DNA from: Prorocentrum cordatum
Lineage: Eukaryota > Sar > Dinophyceae > Prorocentrales > Prorocentraceae
NCBI GenBank assembly: GCA_963575745.1
Contig: CAUYUJ010022082.1
Location: 124,001-188,000, forward strand
Direction of reading: 5' to 3'
DNA length: 64,000 nt
In this document: one piece after another, positions 1 through 12,289 of the stretch
Layout: each line of letters opens with the position of its first letter
Numbering within the stretch: position 1 is the first letter of the stretch
Made by a program: the position numbers and the translations under genes
Notes under the pieces: model-generated
Told to the model about the DNA's origin: nothing
The model's input: only the letters and a program-made list of their open reading frames with translations
The model's database searches: none

Positions 1-107
1 GCGCGTGCGCGTGCGCGTGCGCGTGCGCGTGCGCGTGCGCGTGCGCGTGCGCGTGCGCGTGCGCGGCGTGCGCGTGCGCGTGCGCGTGCGCGTGCGCGTG
101 CGCGTGC

Positions 108-180
<73 letters not shown>

Positions 181-210
181 GGGGGGGGGGGGGTGGGGGG
201 GGGGGGGAGG
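1..210. repeat. GTGCGC / GT / poly-G low-complexity tract
   Basis: An alternating GC/GT purine-pyrimidine tract fills about 1-150. It is followed by pure GT to about 180 and then a G-run to about 208. Alternating CG/TG DNA of this kind is a classic Z-DNA former. The reading frames through it encode only VR or AC repeats and are not genes. Confidence 0.95.
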
Positions 211-211
211 A

Positions 212-388
212 GGGGACGCATGCGGGCGGTGGCACTTGGGCCTTCGGTGGAGGTCCCTACGGGGCCAGCCAGGAAGCGTGTGAGGGGTGTGCCGAAATGG
301 GTGTGGGGGACGCATGCAGGCGGTGGCAGTGGGGCCTTCGGTGGAGCTCCCTGTGGGGCCACGAAACGTGTGAGGGTGTGCCGACATG
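212..388. repeat. two tandem copies of a ~90 bp unit
   Basis: Two diverged direct copies lie at about 212-300 and 306-388. Both start with GGGGACGCATGC, continue with GGGCCTTCGGTGGAG and end near GTGTGCCGAMATGG. No gene is apparent. Confidence 0.8.
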
Positions 389-389
389 G

Positions 390-500
390 GTGATGATGCT
401 GGTGATGATGACGGTCGTGATGACGATGGTCATGATGATGATGATGATGATGATGACGATGATAATGATGATGATGATGACGATGATAATGATGATGACA

Positions 501-585
<85 letters not shown>

Positions 586-690
586 CGCTTATGCTGATGC
601 TGATGCTGATGATGATGCTGCTGATGATGATGACGATGATGATGATGATGATGATGATGATGACGACGATGACGATGATGATGATGATGA
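390..690. repeat. (GAT/ATG)n triplet microsatellite
   Basis: Interrupted GAT/ATG/GAC/GCT triplets run for about 300 bp. The open frames here give poly-D, poly-M or poly-I and come from the period-3 repeat, not from coding. Confidence 0.97.
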
Positions 691-1917
691 TGATTTCGGG
701 AGGAGAGAGGAAGGGGGGGAAGAGGAGGAGGAGGAGAGGAGTAGGAACGCGGGGCGACGTCTCTTCAAAACGAGGACCCAACACCGCAGGATGGTTGGGA
801 AAAACACAGCATACCGAAAATGGGCGCTCGCAACGCTAGACCCCGTCTTTGTGAGGCATGTTTCGAGCCGGATTGATTTGTGACGGCCCGGGGGTCAGAA
901 GAACCTGGCGAAAACGCCCAGTGTGGAAAAATTGCAGCGTCTGGACCTCGGGGCCCCCTCCCAGAGGCCGAAGACGTAGAAAGGCCGACCGTCGCGACCA
1001 CACCTGAACCTGGAGGTTTTTGTTTGGGGCGGCGCCCCCGCGGGCCTTCTCGGGCTCCGGCACGTCGCGCCACGCCTTGCCGACGGCCCTCACGACCTCC
1101 CCGAAGCGGGGCAGCCTGCCCAGCTGTGCTCGAAGCCTGTTGCGCAGGGGCGGTGAGGAGCGAGGAGGAGCGAGGAGAAGGGAGTCAGGAGATGAGGAAG
1201 GGGAGGGAGGGAGAAGGAGGAGAAGTGAGGAGGAGGGAGTGAGGAGGGATCGAGTGAGCGGGGGGGTCAGGAGGAGGAGGAGTGAGTGAGCAGTGAGGAG
1301 GGAGTGAGGAGCGGTGAGGAGTGAGCGAGGAGCACGGGATGGAGTGAGGAGGGACGGAGGAGAGCGAGGAGGAGTGAGAATGAGCGAAGAGCGAGGAGAC
1401 GAACGCGGGAGGGAGGGAGGGGGACAAGCGAGGAGAGAGGAAAGAGTAGGGCGAGGAGGACCATGAGGAGGAAAACGAGGGGGGCGAGCAGGCTTTCTGA
1501 CTTGACTCGCGCCATTGCTGATGCATGGCGTCAGCGACAAGTGCCTGCGCGGGCCTCGTTCAAGCAGGTACCCCTAGGAACGGCTCACAAAAACTGCGCC
1601 CCTGCGCCAGGAGTAAATGAGCAGCAGCGAGGGCAGCAGGCGATGAAAAGAGGAAGCGGCGCAGTGGTAGCTTAGTCGCTGGGCAAGCTCCAATGCGCGT
1701 TGCCTGGGAGAGACGACCAGCAGGCCACAGGTCTCGAGACCAGCGCATGGCTGGTGCCCTCGAGTCGGCCACGACCCATGGGTCACACCATCGGACCCCC
1801 GCGGTTGGGAGAAGTCGAACTCAGGGGGCCGAGGCAAGAAAGAGGGCCTATATGGCAAGTCATCGGCGGTGAATCCTGAGTCGGTCGGCGCTCGTGGTGG
1901 TACCCTCCAAGTGGAGC

Positions 1918-1961
<44 letters not shown>

Positions 1962-4640
1962 AAGAGAGATAGAGAGAGAGAGAGAAACAACCAACTCTGA
2001 GGACAGAGCGGGTATGGACCCGAGCCTGGGTCTACCGCGAGCCGTGCAAAACACGCGGGACGAGAATAGGAAAAGGGAGAATAGGCCGATGCAGAACATC
2101 GGGCGGACGAAGCCGCGAGGGAATTGGGCCCACCCTGACACCCTGCCGTTCTAAAAAGAGCCCGAGCCTGATACCGTATGGTCCAAACGATAGAACGGCA
2201 GAGGAACGCGTCAGAAGCCTCCAGGCTAGGGTGTCTGACACACAGATATAGGAAGCGAGTTGACAACACTAGAGCATGAACGAATCTGGCCCGCGTCATG
2301 AGGTACGGCCTTACCTGAACGTGAGCCCCCATGCGGACGAAATACCTGCCGTAACCGAGGCAACATCCAACTGGGGTAAACATGATACGATAATCGGATC
2401 AACGGCGCGACGGTCTGGCATCGTGACACGCTGCGCATTCGAGTCCAGATGTGAGGTGATTAGCCAGGTGGGGAAAATCATTGTATGAAACCAGATCAGC
2501 CATGAAACTGTCATGCGTTGCTACAACCTATGTGCATCAACATGACGGCAGCACGATGGGTAACAATCTCAGGAAAGACATGAGCAACACATACGTAGAA
2601 ACCTGCAGCAAACGCAATGAGCTGTAGCTGAAGGCGTACGGCACGAACAGAGGCCTCATCACAAGCCTCGGCACGGTGATCCAAGGTCCGATAAACGATA
2701 GCATGGTGATCCACGACAGGACGAACCTCGGCCAGGGGAACCTAGTCCTGATGAGACTCGGCCCGAGGTGCAGGGCGGACTGCGGCATGGTGCTTAGCAA
2801 GATTATCCGCAGCAAGATCCTCAGCGTGGGCCCGACCGCTGGGAAGGTAGAGAGGAGGTTCCATGCAGGACGTACTATCCCACCCCAACCCGCCAGCGTG
2901 TTAAGTGAAGTCGGCCTCCCCAACAACTCCTGGCTCCAGTCATGCGTAGGCCATGGCGGCGCGGGAAGTCAACCGACGCTCTGCAGATGTCAGACATCCT
3001 GCGGCACTGACCGATCATGGGCGATGGCGGTCAACTATGGGTACTGGTATTATTCTAGCCACTGTCTTGGGCGATGGCATCGACGATTCTGGCAACGTTG
3101 TGGCCGCTGGCCAATCATGGGCGGGCGTCCGCCTAGCGCGCTGCAGCGCCGAAATAATCACTAGCAGTACAGTTCTGCTCGGCATGCAGGAGGTAGCTAC
3201 CAGCAATCAAGGTCAGAAGCCACTCCTCCACCCACAGGTTTAAGACCGAACGTGCCTTGATGAGGGTGTCGTGGAGGGTGAGCAGGGTAAGCAACTTACG
3301 CTCCAGAACCTCCCGCTGCAGCCTGAGCACCGAAGCTCCCTTGATGGGATTCAGCTTCGGGAGCGTGCCCTGCACGACCGCATGCACCCCAGAGAAAGCA
3401 GGGGGACGGCGGCTGCGCAGACGGTCCCGGGAGCCCCAACGGCGAAGCCAGCAGTATAGCAGTTTGTTTCACGCGTACGCAATCGATGTAACTAACTCGG
3501 ACTTGCGGCTGCACGGGACCGCTCGTGCGCCCGATCAGAAGCGGCAAGACGCAACGGCAGAAACTCAACACGTCGAACTGGAACAGGTCGGTGTAGATCA
3601 ACAGGGCGAAATGAGAATGAGAGAGAGGGAGAGAGAGAGAGAGAGAGAGAGAAAGAAAGAATGGGGGAAAGAGGAGGCGGGAGAAACGGGGTGGGTGCAG
3701 GGAAATGCTGCTCCAAAGGGGGCCCCAAAATACTGCGTCGTGGGGATTTTGATTGGTTTGCGTTGGTGTTCGCACTTTCTACTGTGCCCTGAAGTGGGAG
3801 AGGGAATAGGGCGGAGGACGAGGAGGATGAGGCGGCGGAGGAGGAGGGAAGAGAGCCACTGCGATGAAGGAACCGAGAACGAGGAGGAGGAGGCGGAGAA
3901 GGATGAACCTTCGGGCCCGAAGGATTCGGTCCTGGGGACACGCGCGGCCGCCCCGCGAGCAGGGTCGCCCGCGCCAGTCCAATACCGTACATGCTGACCA
4001 TGTGCCGCCACGATCACGAATCTGACTTTCGGTGGTGACCTTGCGGCGGTATGTATTATGGGACAGAGGTCCAAATGAATCGATACAACACGCGACGCGT
4101 CCGAGACCGTACAATATAAATATTGCAATCAGCCAGCGCCACACAGGCTTTGAAAGCACTGATCGGACATTCAGGAATGGGTGGGCCGCAGCTGCAGGGC
4201 GGCACGTAGCTCAACTCACGAACTCCAGGTGGACATCAACAGGGCACCCCTTGGCAATAAAAAACTGGTATGGCCCAGTATTGCGACACCGGGCCGTCCA
4301 ATACCCAAACGCAGATGGTGGGCATCGTCACTGCGGTCGCTACAAACAGACATGGATGTGGCACAATTTCTCGGTGGTGGGCGAACCGACTCACACACGC
4401 AATGTGGGCATCATCCATGCGCTTCTCGGCTTCTACTGCCGCCTATAATGCCCCAACTTCCCCATGACCATCACGGCAGACAGAGTTCTTCCGCCACCGC
4501 CGTACTTTCCCAGGCTGCCACAAGACAGCGACGCAGTCTTTGGTTGAATGAGCTCGTGAGTGGTAGTTTTCGGTGAGCACGGTGTGGCTGCAGGGAGACA
4601 ATTTTTTAATTCTCTTGCACAGGGTGTCTAGAGCTCGGGC
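691..4640. other. gene-poor region with GA-rich stretches
   Basis: I see no supportable gene. About 1150-1480 is a GA-rich low-complexity stretch, and pure (GA)n runs lie at 1917-1985 and 3616-3660. The parts at 2150-3300 and 4000-4600 are less GC-rich than their surroundings. They hold only short frames without recognisable motifs. Confidence 0.6.
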
Positions 4641-5945
4641 CACTTTATTTCGGCACGGCACCCCCTCCATCACCCACACATTCCACCAGCCAGCGCGCCC
4701 CTCCGCCCCGACCCATGTATCTCGGCACAGCACACCCCTCCGCCCCGGCCCCTTTATATTTTCGGCAAGTCACAACGCCTCCGCATCCCCCCAACCACCA
4801 GCCAGCGCGCCCCTCCGCCCCGACCCTTTTATTTAGGTACGGCACACCCCTCCGCTCCGACCCCTTTTTATTTCGGCACGGCACACCCCTCCGCATCCCC
4901 CCCACCCACCAGCCAGCGCGCCCTTCCGCCCTTCCACGGCCCCGCACCCCCATTTATTTCGGCGCGGCACACCCCGACCCCTATATTTCGGCACGGCACA
5001 CCCCCTCCAAATCCCCCCGACCCACCAGCCAGCGCGTCCCTCCGCACCGAACCCTTTATTTCGGCACGGTACACCCGTCCGCCCCGACCCCTTTTTTTTA
5101 ATTTCGGCAGGGCACACCCCCTCTGCATCCCCCCCATCCACCAGCCAGCGCGCCCTTCCGCCCCGACCCTTTCATCTCGGCACGGCAAACACCCCCCGCA
5201 TACCCCCATCCACCAGCCAGCGCGCCCCCTCCGCTCCGACCCCTATATTTCGGCACGGCACACCCCTCCGCTCCGACCCCGCTATTTCGGCACAGCACAC
5301 CCCACCGCCCCGACCCCGTTATTTCGGCACGACATACCCAATCCGTATCCCCCCCACCCACCAGCCAGCGCGCCCTCCGCCCCGACACTTTATTTCGGCA
5401 CGGCACACCTCTCTGCCCCGATTTTTTTACATCCTCCTGCTTTCCCTCTCCCTCCTCCTCCTCTTCCTCATCCTGACGCTGCGGGCCACACGCGGTCTGT
5501 CGGCGTAGCCCCGTGGCGCCCGCGCCGCCGCGCGCGGGCACCACGAATGCGTGCTCGGAGGTATGCCGTGCACGCAACGACGAGCACGCCGCACACCCCT
5601 CCGCCCCGACTCTATTTTTTTCGGCACGGCAACCCCCCTCCGCATCCCCACACCCACCAGCCAGCGCGCCCCTCCGCCCCGACCACTTTATTTCGGCACG
5701 GCACACCCCATCCGCATCCCCCCCACCCACCAGCCAGCGTGCCCCCTCCGCCCCGCGACACTTTTATTTCGGCACGGCCCCCACTCCCTCCCCGCGCGCC
5801 CTGCGCGCCCCCTCCGCAGCCCCCCACCTACCAGCCATCGCGCGCCCCCCCGATTACGCCCCCCCCCACCCACCCACCCACTCACAAGCCAGCGCGCCCC
5901 TCCGCCCCGACCTCTTTATTTCGGCACGGCGCACCCCTCCGACCC
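4640..5945. repeat. GC-rich minisatellite with TTTATTTCGGCACGGCACAC motif
   Basis: About twenty degenerate copies of a modular unit are present. One module is TTTATTTCGGCACGGCACAC followed by CCCTCCGCCCCGACCC. Some units add a second module with CCCACCAGCCAGCGCGCCCC. Units therefore vary between roughly 36 and 85 bp. A non-repeat insertion of about 180 bp lies at about 5420-5600, and units resume after it. Reading frames on both strands are translations of the repeat. Confidence 0.92.
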
Positions 5946-6084
5946 TCCCCCTTCCTTATTGTGCAAGAGCCATGGCACACGTGCCACTTGTTTCTGGGGG
6001 ATAACGCATGTTACCCGGGGGGGAGCGTGAGGGGGGGGGGTAACGGTAACTGGGGCCGCGGCGCGCATCCCCTGAGGCGCGCCG

Positions 6085-6090
6085 CCTATG

Positions 6091-6130
<40 letters not shown>
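6085..6130. repeat. (GTC)n triplet repeat
   Basis: About 14 GTC triplets occur in a row, close to the start of the CACCACA repeat field. Confidence 0.95.
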
Positions 6131-6132
<2 letters not shown>

Positions 6133-7360
6133 CTCAAGCCCACAGCGCCTGTGCACACAGCACGGGCTCTGTACAATGCCTTTGTGCACTAGGGCTGCTA
6201 CACAAATCGTACGTGTGTGCACCACGGCGACTGGGTACACCATAACAACTGAGTGCACCACGACGCCTTTGTACATCGCACGACCTGTGCACAACATGGC
6301 ACCTGCGTGCAGCACAGCCGCTGTTTCAGCACCCCCTGTGCACCACAGCGCCTGCGCACACCGCAAAGTTCGTGTACGCCTGAAGGCAATACCGATGGGG
6401 CCAAGCTCTGGAGCATCGTCGGGGGCCGTATCGAATTCAATATCTGAGTTGATTGTGATTATTTGTTTGTCTCATTTCCCCCCAGGCCCGCCGCCGAAGG
6501 AGGCGCAGCAGAAGAAGCAGCAGGAGGAGCAGCAGAAAAGGCAGCAGAAGGAGCAGCAGGAGAGGCAGCAGGAGGAGCAGCAGGAGCAGCAGCAGCAGCA
6601 GGAGCAGGAGCAGGAGCAGCACGAGCATCAGCTGTGGAGGCGCAAGAAGAGCAGAAGGAGGGCGCAGCAGGAGGCGCACTAGGAAAAGCAACAGGACATT
6701 ACCCCCAGTCCCCACTCTGGGAGCCATGATGGCAGCAATACTTGTCTTCAGGAGAACACCTGTATACACACAGCAATGCCGATGTACACCACAGCAGCCG
6801 TCTGCACCGCAAAGCCTGTGATTATTGACACCACAGCTGCTGTTTCAGCACCTCTCCGCATGCACCACAATGCCTGCGTGTACCACAAAGTTTGCGTACA
6901 CCTCCATGGTCCCTGCGGAACCAAAGTCCAGGAAATTGCTGGGGGCCCGGATATATCATATCCAATATTAGGATATGGTTATGATCATTGGCTTTTTTTC
7001 TGGGCCGAGGAACGCTTGGACATTTTGAGCCCACAGCGAAAGTGAAACACAACGCCTGTGTGCACGGAATTGAAGAGAGAGGAGGAGAACAAGTGCGAAG
7101 ATATGCGTGGGCCCATGATAGCCCACAACACACGCTTACATCGTAGCGACCTTGCGCACTACAGCGATTGTGTATACCACAGCGCCTGTGTGCACCACAG
7201 GGCTTGTGATGTGTACACCACAATGCTTGCGTACACCCGTTATGCCTGCGTGCACCACGGCTGATGCTGCAATGACAGATGCGTGCGCCAGAACGCCCGT
7301 GCACACCGCACTGCCTGCGTGCACCATAGTGCACGCGCGCGTGCACAACAGACCCTAGGC
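6130..7360. repeat. degenerate GTGCACCACAGCGCCT repeat field
   Basis: A repeat of about 18-24 bp (GTRCACCACRRCGCCTGYGT-like) recurs at 6130-6400, 6750-6910 and 7040-7350. The blocks between hold other sequence, including a CAG/GAG-rich tract at about 6485-6680. That tract would encode a Q/E-rich peptide, but nothing else supports coding. Confidence 0.75.
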
Positions 7361-7790
7361 TGCCGGGATCGCGCGCTGGATCGGGGCTGAGGCGTTACCG
7401 CTTCGGTGGTGGGGGAGGGGGGGTAACATGCGTTATCCCTTGGGTGGATAAGAAATGGTCTCAGCGTGGGAGAGCAGATGTGTGTTGTCGCACATGTCTG
7501 CTCAAGCACGCAAGGATTTACGGTTTATTCTACAGCTTCTCGGCACTACGCTCTCATGACTCCAGCGCTCCCCAGAGCCCCCTCCCCCTTCCAGAGTCCT
7601 GGCGATGGCGGGCGTTCTTCGGGCTCGGGGCCCTCAGTGCTGTGGGGTTCCAGATCGTGTGGATGGCCGAGACGTGGCGCACAGTACTGCAGGGGCTGAC
7701 GCTCGGCGTGGTGGCTGGATCCTCACCCCTGTGCAGCCTGCGGCGCGGATGGTGTCCGCGACGGTCTACGACCCCACCCGAGGCGGCGGA

Positions 7791-8924
7791 AATGGAAGCC
7801 CTCCGTGCTGAGCTGGCCGCCCTGAGAGAGGCCATGCGCACGTCGGCTCACGAGGACACCGCTCGAGACGACGAGCCCGCCGCCGCAGCCCCCGCCCCGC
7901 CGTACGGCATCCCTGCCGCAGCGGCGGCAGCGGCGGGGCCGAGCCCTCCCACGGGAGGAGGCGGCGGCGCGTGGCATGCGCCCGCGGGGGGCGCATCGCT
8001 GGCCGACCTGGCTGGCTGGGCAGGCGTAGCCGCGCCTGAGGAGGGGCAAGACGGCCCTGACCGCCTACAGCGGGACCGCTCCGGTGGACCCGCATTGGGG
8101 CGCCAAGTTCTGGACCTACGTCGCTTCGATGGAGACGCGCGGTGAGCTGGACCAGAGCGTGATACAGTTTGCTGCGAGGCTGTGGGTACGTGGGCCAGGC
8201 CACCATCGCGCCACCTAGGACGACAGACTTGGCGAAGGCGCTTGACGCTTTGACGATGACTGCCTCCCCCGCCCCTGGAGATACGGCCGGCGACCCCCTG
8301 AGGACAGGCGGCCTGACGGAGGCGGCGGGCGGCAGCCAGGAGACGAGATGGGGGGCTTCGCTCCCCCCAGACATGCAGCGGGCAGGGGCCGAGATCTACC
8401 GATCCATGAGGGCAGAGGGGTGCACGTCGATCCGAGATTGGTTGCCATCACGGTACGTCGGCAGTCGCTCATCGCCAGTGTGGATCGATCTATGGACCCT
8501 TGCCACGACGGTGGACTTCGCCGTCAGATATTGCACGTCTGAGGATGGCCTGATGAAGTTCCTGGGGACCAATGACCTGATGGAGCTTTCATTTCGCAGG
8601 TTGGCTGTCTATATGTATGAAAGCCGCCCTGGAGATCGAACAGGAGCCCTGCACATGTTGGGCGTGGCTCCCCCAGGCAGCCAGACGGACGTCGCGCCGA
8701 GCTGGTTGGTCCAGAGTGCGACGTCGCACAGCAAAGCGGAGCACCAGAGGAACAAGCGGGTGGCAGCCGAGGCGCGCAAGAAGGGTAAGGGCGACGGTAA
8801 GGGCAAGAAGGAGAGCTTTCACAAAAAGAGTGATCCTGCCTCCTCAGGGGGACAGGAAGGGTGGAGAGGAGTGACAGCTGCCGAGGCCCCCAGCCAGGTT
8901 GGCAGCGACTGGCGGGGGAGTTGA
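7791..8924 (+). pseudogene. gag-like N-terminal part of the retroelement
   Basis: The part starts at a plausible Met (MEALRAELAALREAM, coiled-coil-like) and passes a Pro/Ala-rich linker. The frame changes at about 8100-8170: the segment KFWTYVASMETRGELDQ reads in one frame and the following part (RAGAEIYRSMRAEGCTSIRD onward) in another. The second part contains WIDLWTLATTVDFAVRYC and ends in a Lys/Gly-rich tail (KKGKGDGKGKK), which suits nucleic-acid binding. I recognise it as the type that precedes the RT-like region in dinoflagellate elements. I saw no zinc knuckle. The ORF upstream of 7791 is probably not part of it. Confidence 0.55.
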
Positions 8925-10522
8925 GCGTGGCCGCTGGGTCTCCAAGGCGGTGCTGACGGAGACCGACGGGCTGCGCGAGCTGTTGAGCACGGCACCTGGT
9001 GCCATGCTGTACCCGACCCCCCCGGGTGGCCAAGCCGATTCCCTCGAAGAGCGAGTCGAGCAGCATCCGCCAGAGATATGTCAAGAAGGTTACCCTGTGG
9101 CGCTTGGCCAACGAGTTCATCCAACCATGAACGCCATGCACAAGGGAGACTGCCGCATGCTCACCACGGACTGCGGAGATACCGACCGTCTTCTGAAGAC
9201 GCAGTCCCATCACAATCGGGTCCATCGTCTGGCTCTACGCGTGGCGGCGAGGATCCGAGAGGCGCGCCGGGGTGATTGCCCGACAGGCGCCCGCGCCGTA
9301 AACGAACCTGTGAAGTATGCGGCCTTGTCATACCTAGGTTCCAAGCTGAAGGCTGCTCACGAGAGCTTGCGTGCCGATGCTGTAGATGAGACCTCATACC
9401 CCCGACGAGCGTGCATGCTAGACGCCTTGAGCTCCGAGGAGGCCTCTTTCTATGCCACCGGGTCCAATTTCGCTGCTGCACCTGACTCCAGGAGCCAATT
9501 GATATTCCAGGAGTTGGAACAGCGTTTCGGTTTTGTCGGGGGCTCTGACATGGAGTATGCACGCTATTCTCTTCGAAAGGATATGGCCCCTACCCTTTGG
9601 AACTTCGGTTTCAGAGAGGAGGTCAACGCAGTTGCGGGGTTCTCCGTGGTGCCCAAGACCCCAGTAAACAGCGTAAGATCATCATGATAGTGGCCTCAAA
9701 CTCTATGTTCCTAGACGTCCGCAAGAGAGAGGAGCACGCCACGGCGGGGCCGCCCTCGCCAGTTTGCACGTGCCCGACGATTTTCTTTGCGCTGCCGCTT
9801 TCGACGAGAGCAATGCCTTCACGTCCGTGGAGGTTGCCGAGTGGATGTGGGCCTGGCAGGCAATGCCGCCTGTCCGAGCAGGCCTGATTTTGGACGCGTT
9901 GCCGTGGGAGGTCCGAGAGAGAGCGCAGGCCTCTGACTGGATCTACCCCATGTGGCGCCGCCTAGTCATGGGAAGATCCCACAACGTCCACATCCTTACG
10001 AATATCAACATGACCTGCGTAGGCCGAGCGTTGGTCCGCAGCTGTGATCTGTGGCGTGGGGGCTCTAGGGAGGACTATGATGGCGTCGACGAGAGTGGCC
10101 AGCTGACGGGTGAGAACGACGAGGATTGGGCCGTCTCCAAGAACGTCAGGGAGTCTGGGAAGCTAGAGGAGGAGACCGAGGATCCAGAGGAGGGGTACAC
10201 CGTCAAGGGCTGGGTTCAGAAGGTTCTGGAGGCCAAGAAGGAAGACCCAAAGGTCTCAGCCATCATGCACCTGTTCGCGGGCCCACGACGGCCTGGGGAT
10301 CTCAAGGAGTGGTCCAAGGCCCTGGCGGCCGAGCACGACCTGAATATCCTGGTGCTCTCGTGTGTCCTTGCTCGGGACCCCCTGTGGAACCTCACGCTCC
10401 CCGAGACCTTCCAGAAGCTCTGGAGGCAGGTCAAGTTGGGCTACGTGGACGCCATCTTGGGAGGCCCCCCGTGTTCTACCTGGTCCAAGGCTCGGTGTGT
10501 CAAGCTGCGGGGGGGGGCCTAG
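8899..10522 (+). pseudogene. RT-like plus methyltransferase-like polyprotein remnant
   Basis: The first segment (8899-9687) holds GGQADSLEERVEQ and YPVALGQRVHPTMN and ends at SVVPKTP. The frame then shifts (SKQRKIIMIVAS lies in a second frame). It shifts again to the segment at 9764-10522, which has FDESNAFTSVE, like RT palm motif A, and MGRSHNVHILTNIN, like a motif B region. No YxDD-type motif C follows. Instead an acidic linker leads to HLFAGPRRPGDL and then GGPPCSTWSKAR. These resemble motif I (LFAG) and motif IV (PPC) of cytosine-C5 DNA methyltransferases. Retroelement-borne cytosine methyltransferases are known in dinoflagellates, but this match rests on two short motifs. The reading frame breaks in a G-run near 10510. 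The later frames (10362-10964 and 10646-11065) carry decayed continuation. Confidence 0.6.
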
Positions 10523-10526
10523 GCCC

Positions 10527-10580
10527 CTGCTGGCCCGTCACTGGCTTGCGGCCCTGCTGGCCCGTCACTGGCTTGCGGCC
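10527..10580 (+). repeat. 27-bp tandem duplication
   Basis: Two adjacent copies begin CTGCTGGCCCGTCACTGG. The second follows the first directly, inside the retroelement remnant and just after its reading frame breaks. Confidence 0.9.
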
Positions 10581-11065
10581 CTGCAGCACATCTTCCGGCT
10601 TGCTCGTCAAGACGAGGGGCTGGTGGGCCCTGGGGGCTCGCGTCGTTGGTGGCCAAGTGCCCACAGGGAGTGGAGGGTGATGAGGTGTGGGCTCATGGGG
10701 CTCTACGTGGACCCTGGGGCGCCCATCTCGAACGTGGTGTACGCCACGGGCGCCAAGGGTCGAACGTCCTCGACTGCGGGGGCTACGGGATCGTCGCCAC
10801 GGTCATGTCGAACTCGGAGGCCAGGCTGCTCTGGGAATCGGGGACCAGGCCAGGCTTCGCACTGGCCCGCTTGGGCCATGAACAGAAAATCCTCGATCTG
10901 GCGTCTCGGCCCCTGGTCCCTACTCTCCCCGTCAGCTCCATCCCGACAGAGACCTGGGAGGTGAGCAGGCCCTGGGTACCCGTTGCAGCAGGTAGCGTTG
11001 TAGCAGGTAGCGCTTGGTCTGGCGCACTGCTGGCTTGGACACGCGGAGGGGGGGGCGGTGGTTGA

Positions 11066-11640
11066 GAAGTGGCGGTGGTGGAGGACAGTTACTTACCGAG
11101 CGAGTCGACCGCTGCGAGCGTGTTGACCGCCAGGACCTTCGGCCTCAGCACCGTTTCAGGCTGCAGCGAGGGCAATCCAGCTCGAAGGGCATCTTTACGT
11201 TGGCCCGAATCGAGCTCAGGGCACAATCACAGAAGCCCAGTGCACTGTACGCCCTCGCTAAGGGCCATACCTGCTCGTTGTGAGGATCGGTGAGAGCCTG
11301 TTTATGTCCACACCGAGGCGCTGCAGCATACTCTTGAGTATGTGGTGCTCCCATCTGTCTTGCTTTTCTTGTTTCTAGCCGACGCACGCCGCTGCAGTTT
11401 CAGGGTTTGACGTTTATTTGGCTGTTCTAGTCTGTGCACATCGCATGTTCCTGCATCACCAGAACGCAACGGCTTCGTTGATCGTGTTTGCCAAGGGCGA
11501 AAAGGCAGAAATGGAGCAAGAATTTGTTGAAGCATGAGGAGTACAAACCGGGCTAAGGAATAAAGTCCACGGGCAGAAACAACGGGAGGGATGCACCGGC
11601 GGCTGCGAACGGGGAGGAGGCAAGGGGACGGAGTAGGGAC
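11066..11640. other. no recognisable feature
   Basis: The sequence looks unique. Only short frames are open, and I see no motif or repeat. Confidence 0.5.
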
Positions 11641-11644
11641 CAGC

Positions 11645-11900
11645 ACGATGATGATGCTGCTGATGATGGTGGTGATGATGAAGGTGAAGCAGGAGATGAA
11701 TATTAATGTGAAGATGCATAAGACATTTATGATGATGATGAAGATCATGATGCTGATAGTGATGATGATGCTGATGATGAATATGATGATGATGATGAAG
11801 ATGATGGTGCTGCTGGTGCTGATGCTGGTGCTGGTGCTGCTGCTGGTAATGATGATAATGATGATGCCGATGCTGCTGCTGATGATGATGCTGGTGATAC

Positions 11901-11947
<47 letters not shown>

Positions 11948-11967
11948 TTGATGACGATGTTGATGAC

Positions 11968-12055
<88 letters not shown>

Positions 12056-12125
12056 CTGATGAGGTTGATGATGACGATCATGATGACGATAATGACGATG
12101 ATGATGATGATGCTGATGATGATGC

Positions 12126-12158
<33 letters not shown>

Positions 12159-12285
12159 GGAGGAGGAGGAGGGGGAGGAGGAGGAAGAGGAGGAGGAGGA
12201 GGAGGAGGAGGAGGATGGGGAGGAGGAGGAGGAGGAGGAGGAGGAGGAGGAGGAGGAGGAGGAGGAGGAGGAGGGTCGCGGACGA
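11645..12285. repeat. (ATG)n then (GAG)n triplet microsatellite
   Basis: About 500 bp of interrupted ATG/CTG/ACG triplets pass into about 130 bp of GAG triplets. The 469-residue minus-strand frame covering it reads poly-H, poly-P or poly-I and is not a gene. Confidence 0.97.
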
Positions 12286-12289
12286 GGAA

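Larger units (their letters stand above)
7444..11065 (+). mobile_element. decayed dinoflagellate retroelement (gag-like, RT-like, methyltransferase-like)
   Basis: Coding-like sequence continues on the plus strand through at least four frame changes (near 8145, 8925, 9665-9765 and 10515). The order is a gag-like N-terminal part, an RT-like part and a Rossmann/methyltransferase-like part. From memory this order recurs in multicopy dinoflagellate predicted proteins, but I could not check it. The frame breaks and a 27-bp tandem duplication at 10527-10580 mark it as a relic. I saw no long terminal repeats. Confidence 0.7.

Noticed and set aside
4640-5945. CRISPR-like array of repeats and spacers
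   Set aside because: The intervening segments are themselves repeats, unit length varies, and no cas-like gene exists. It is a minisatellite in a eukaryotic genome.
6485-6682. Q/E-rich protein gene
   Set aside because: The frame is only a CAG/GAG repeat translation with no conserved flanks, start context or relic.
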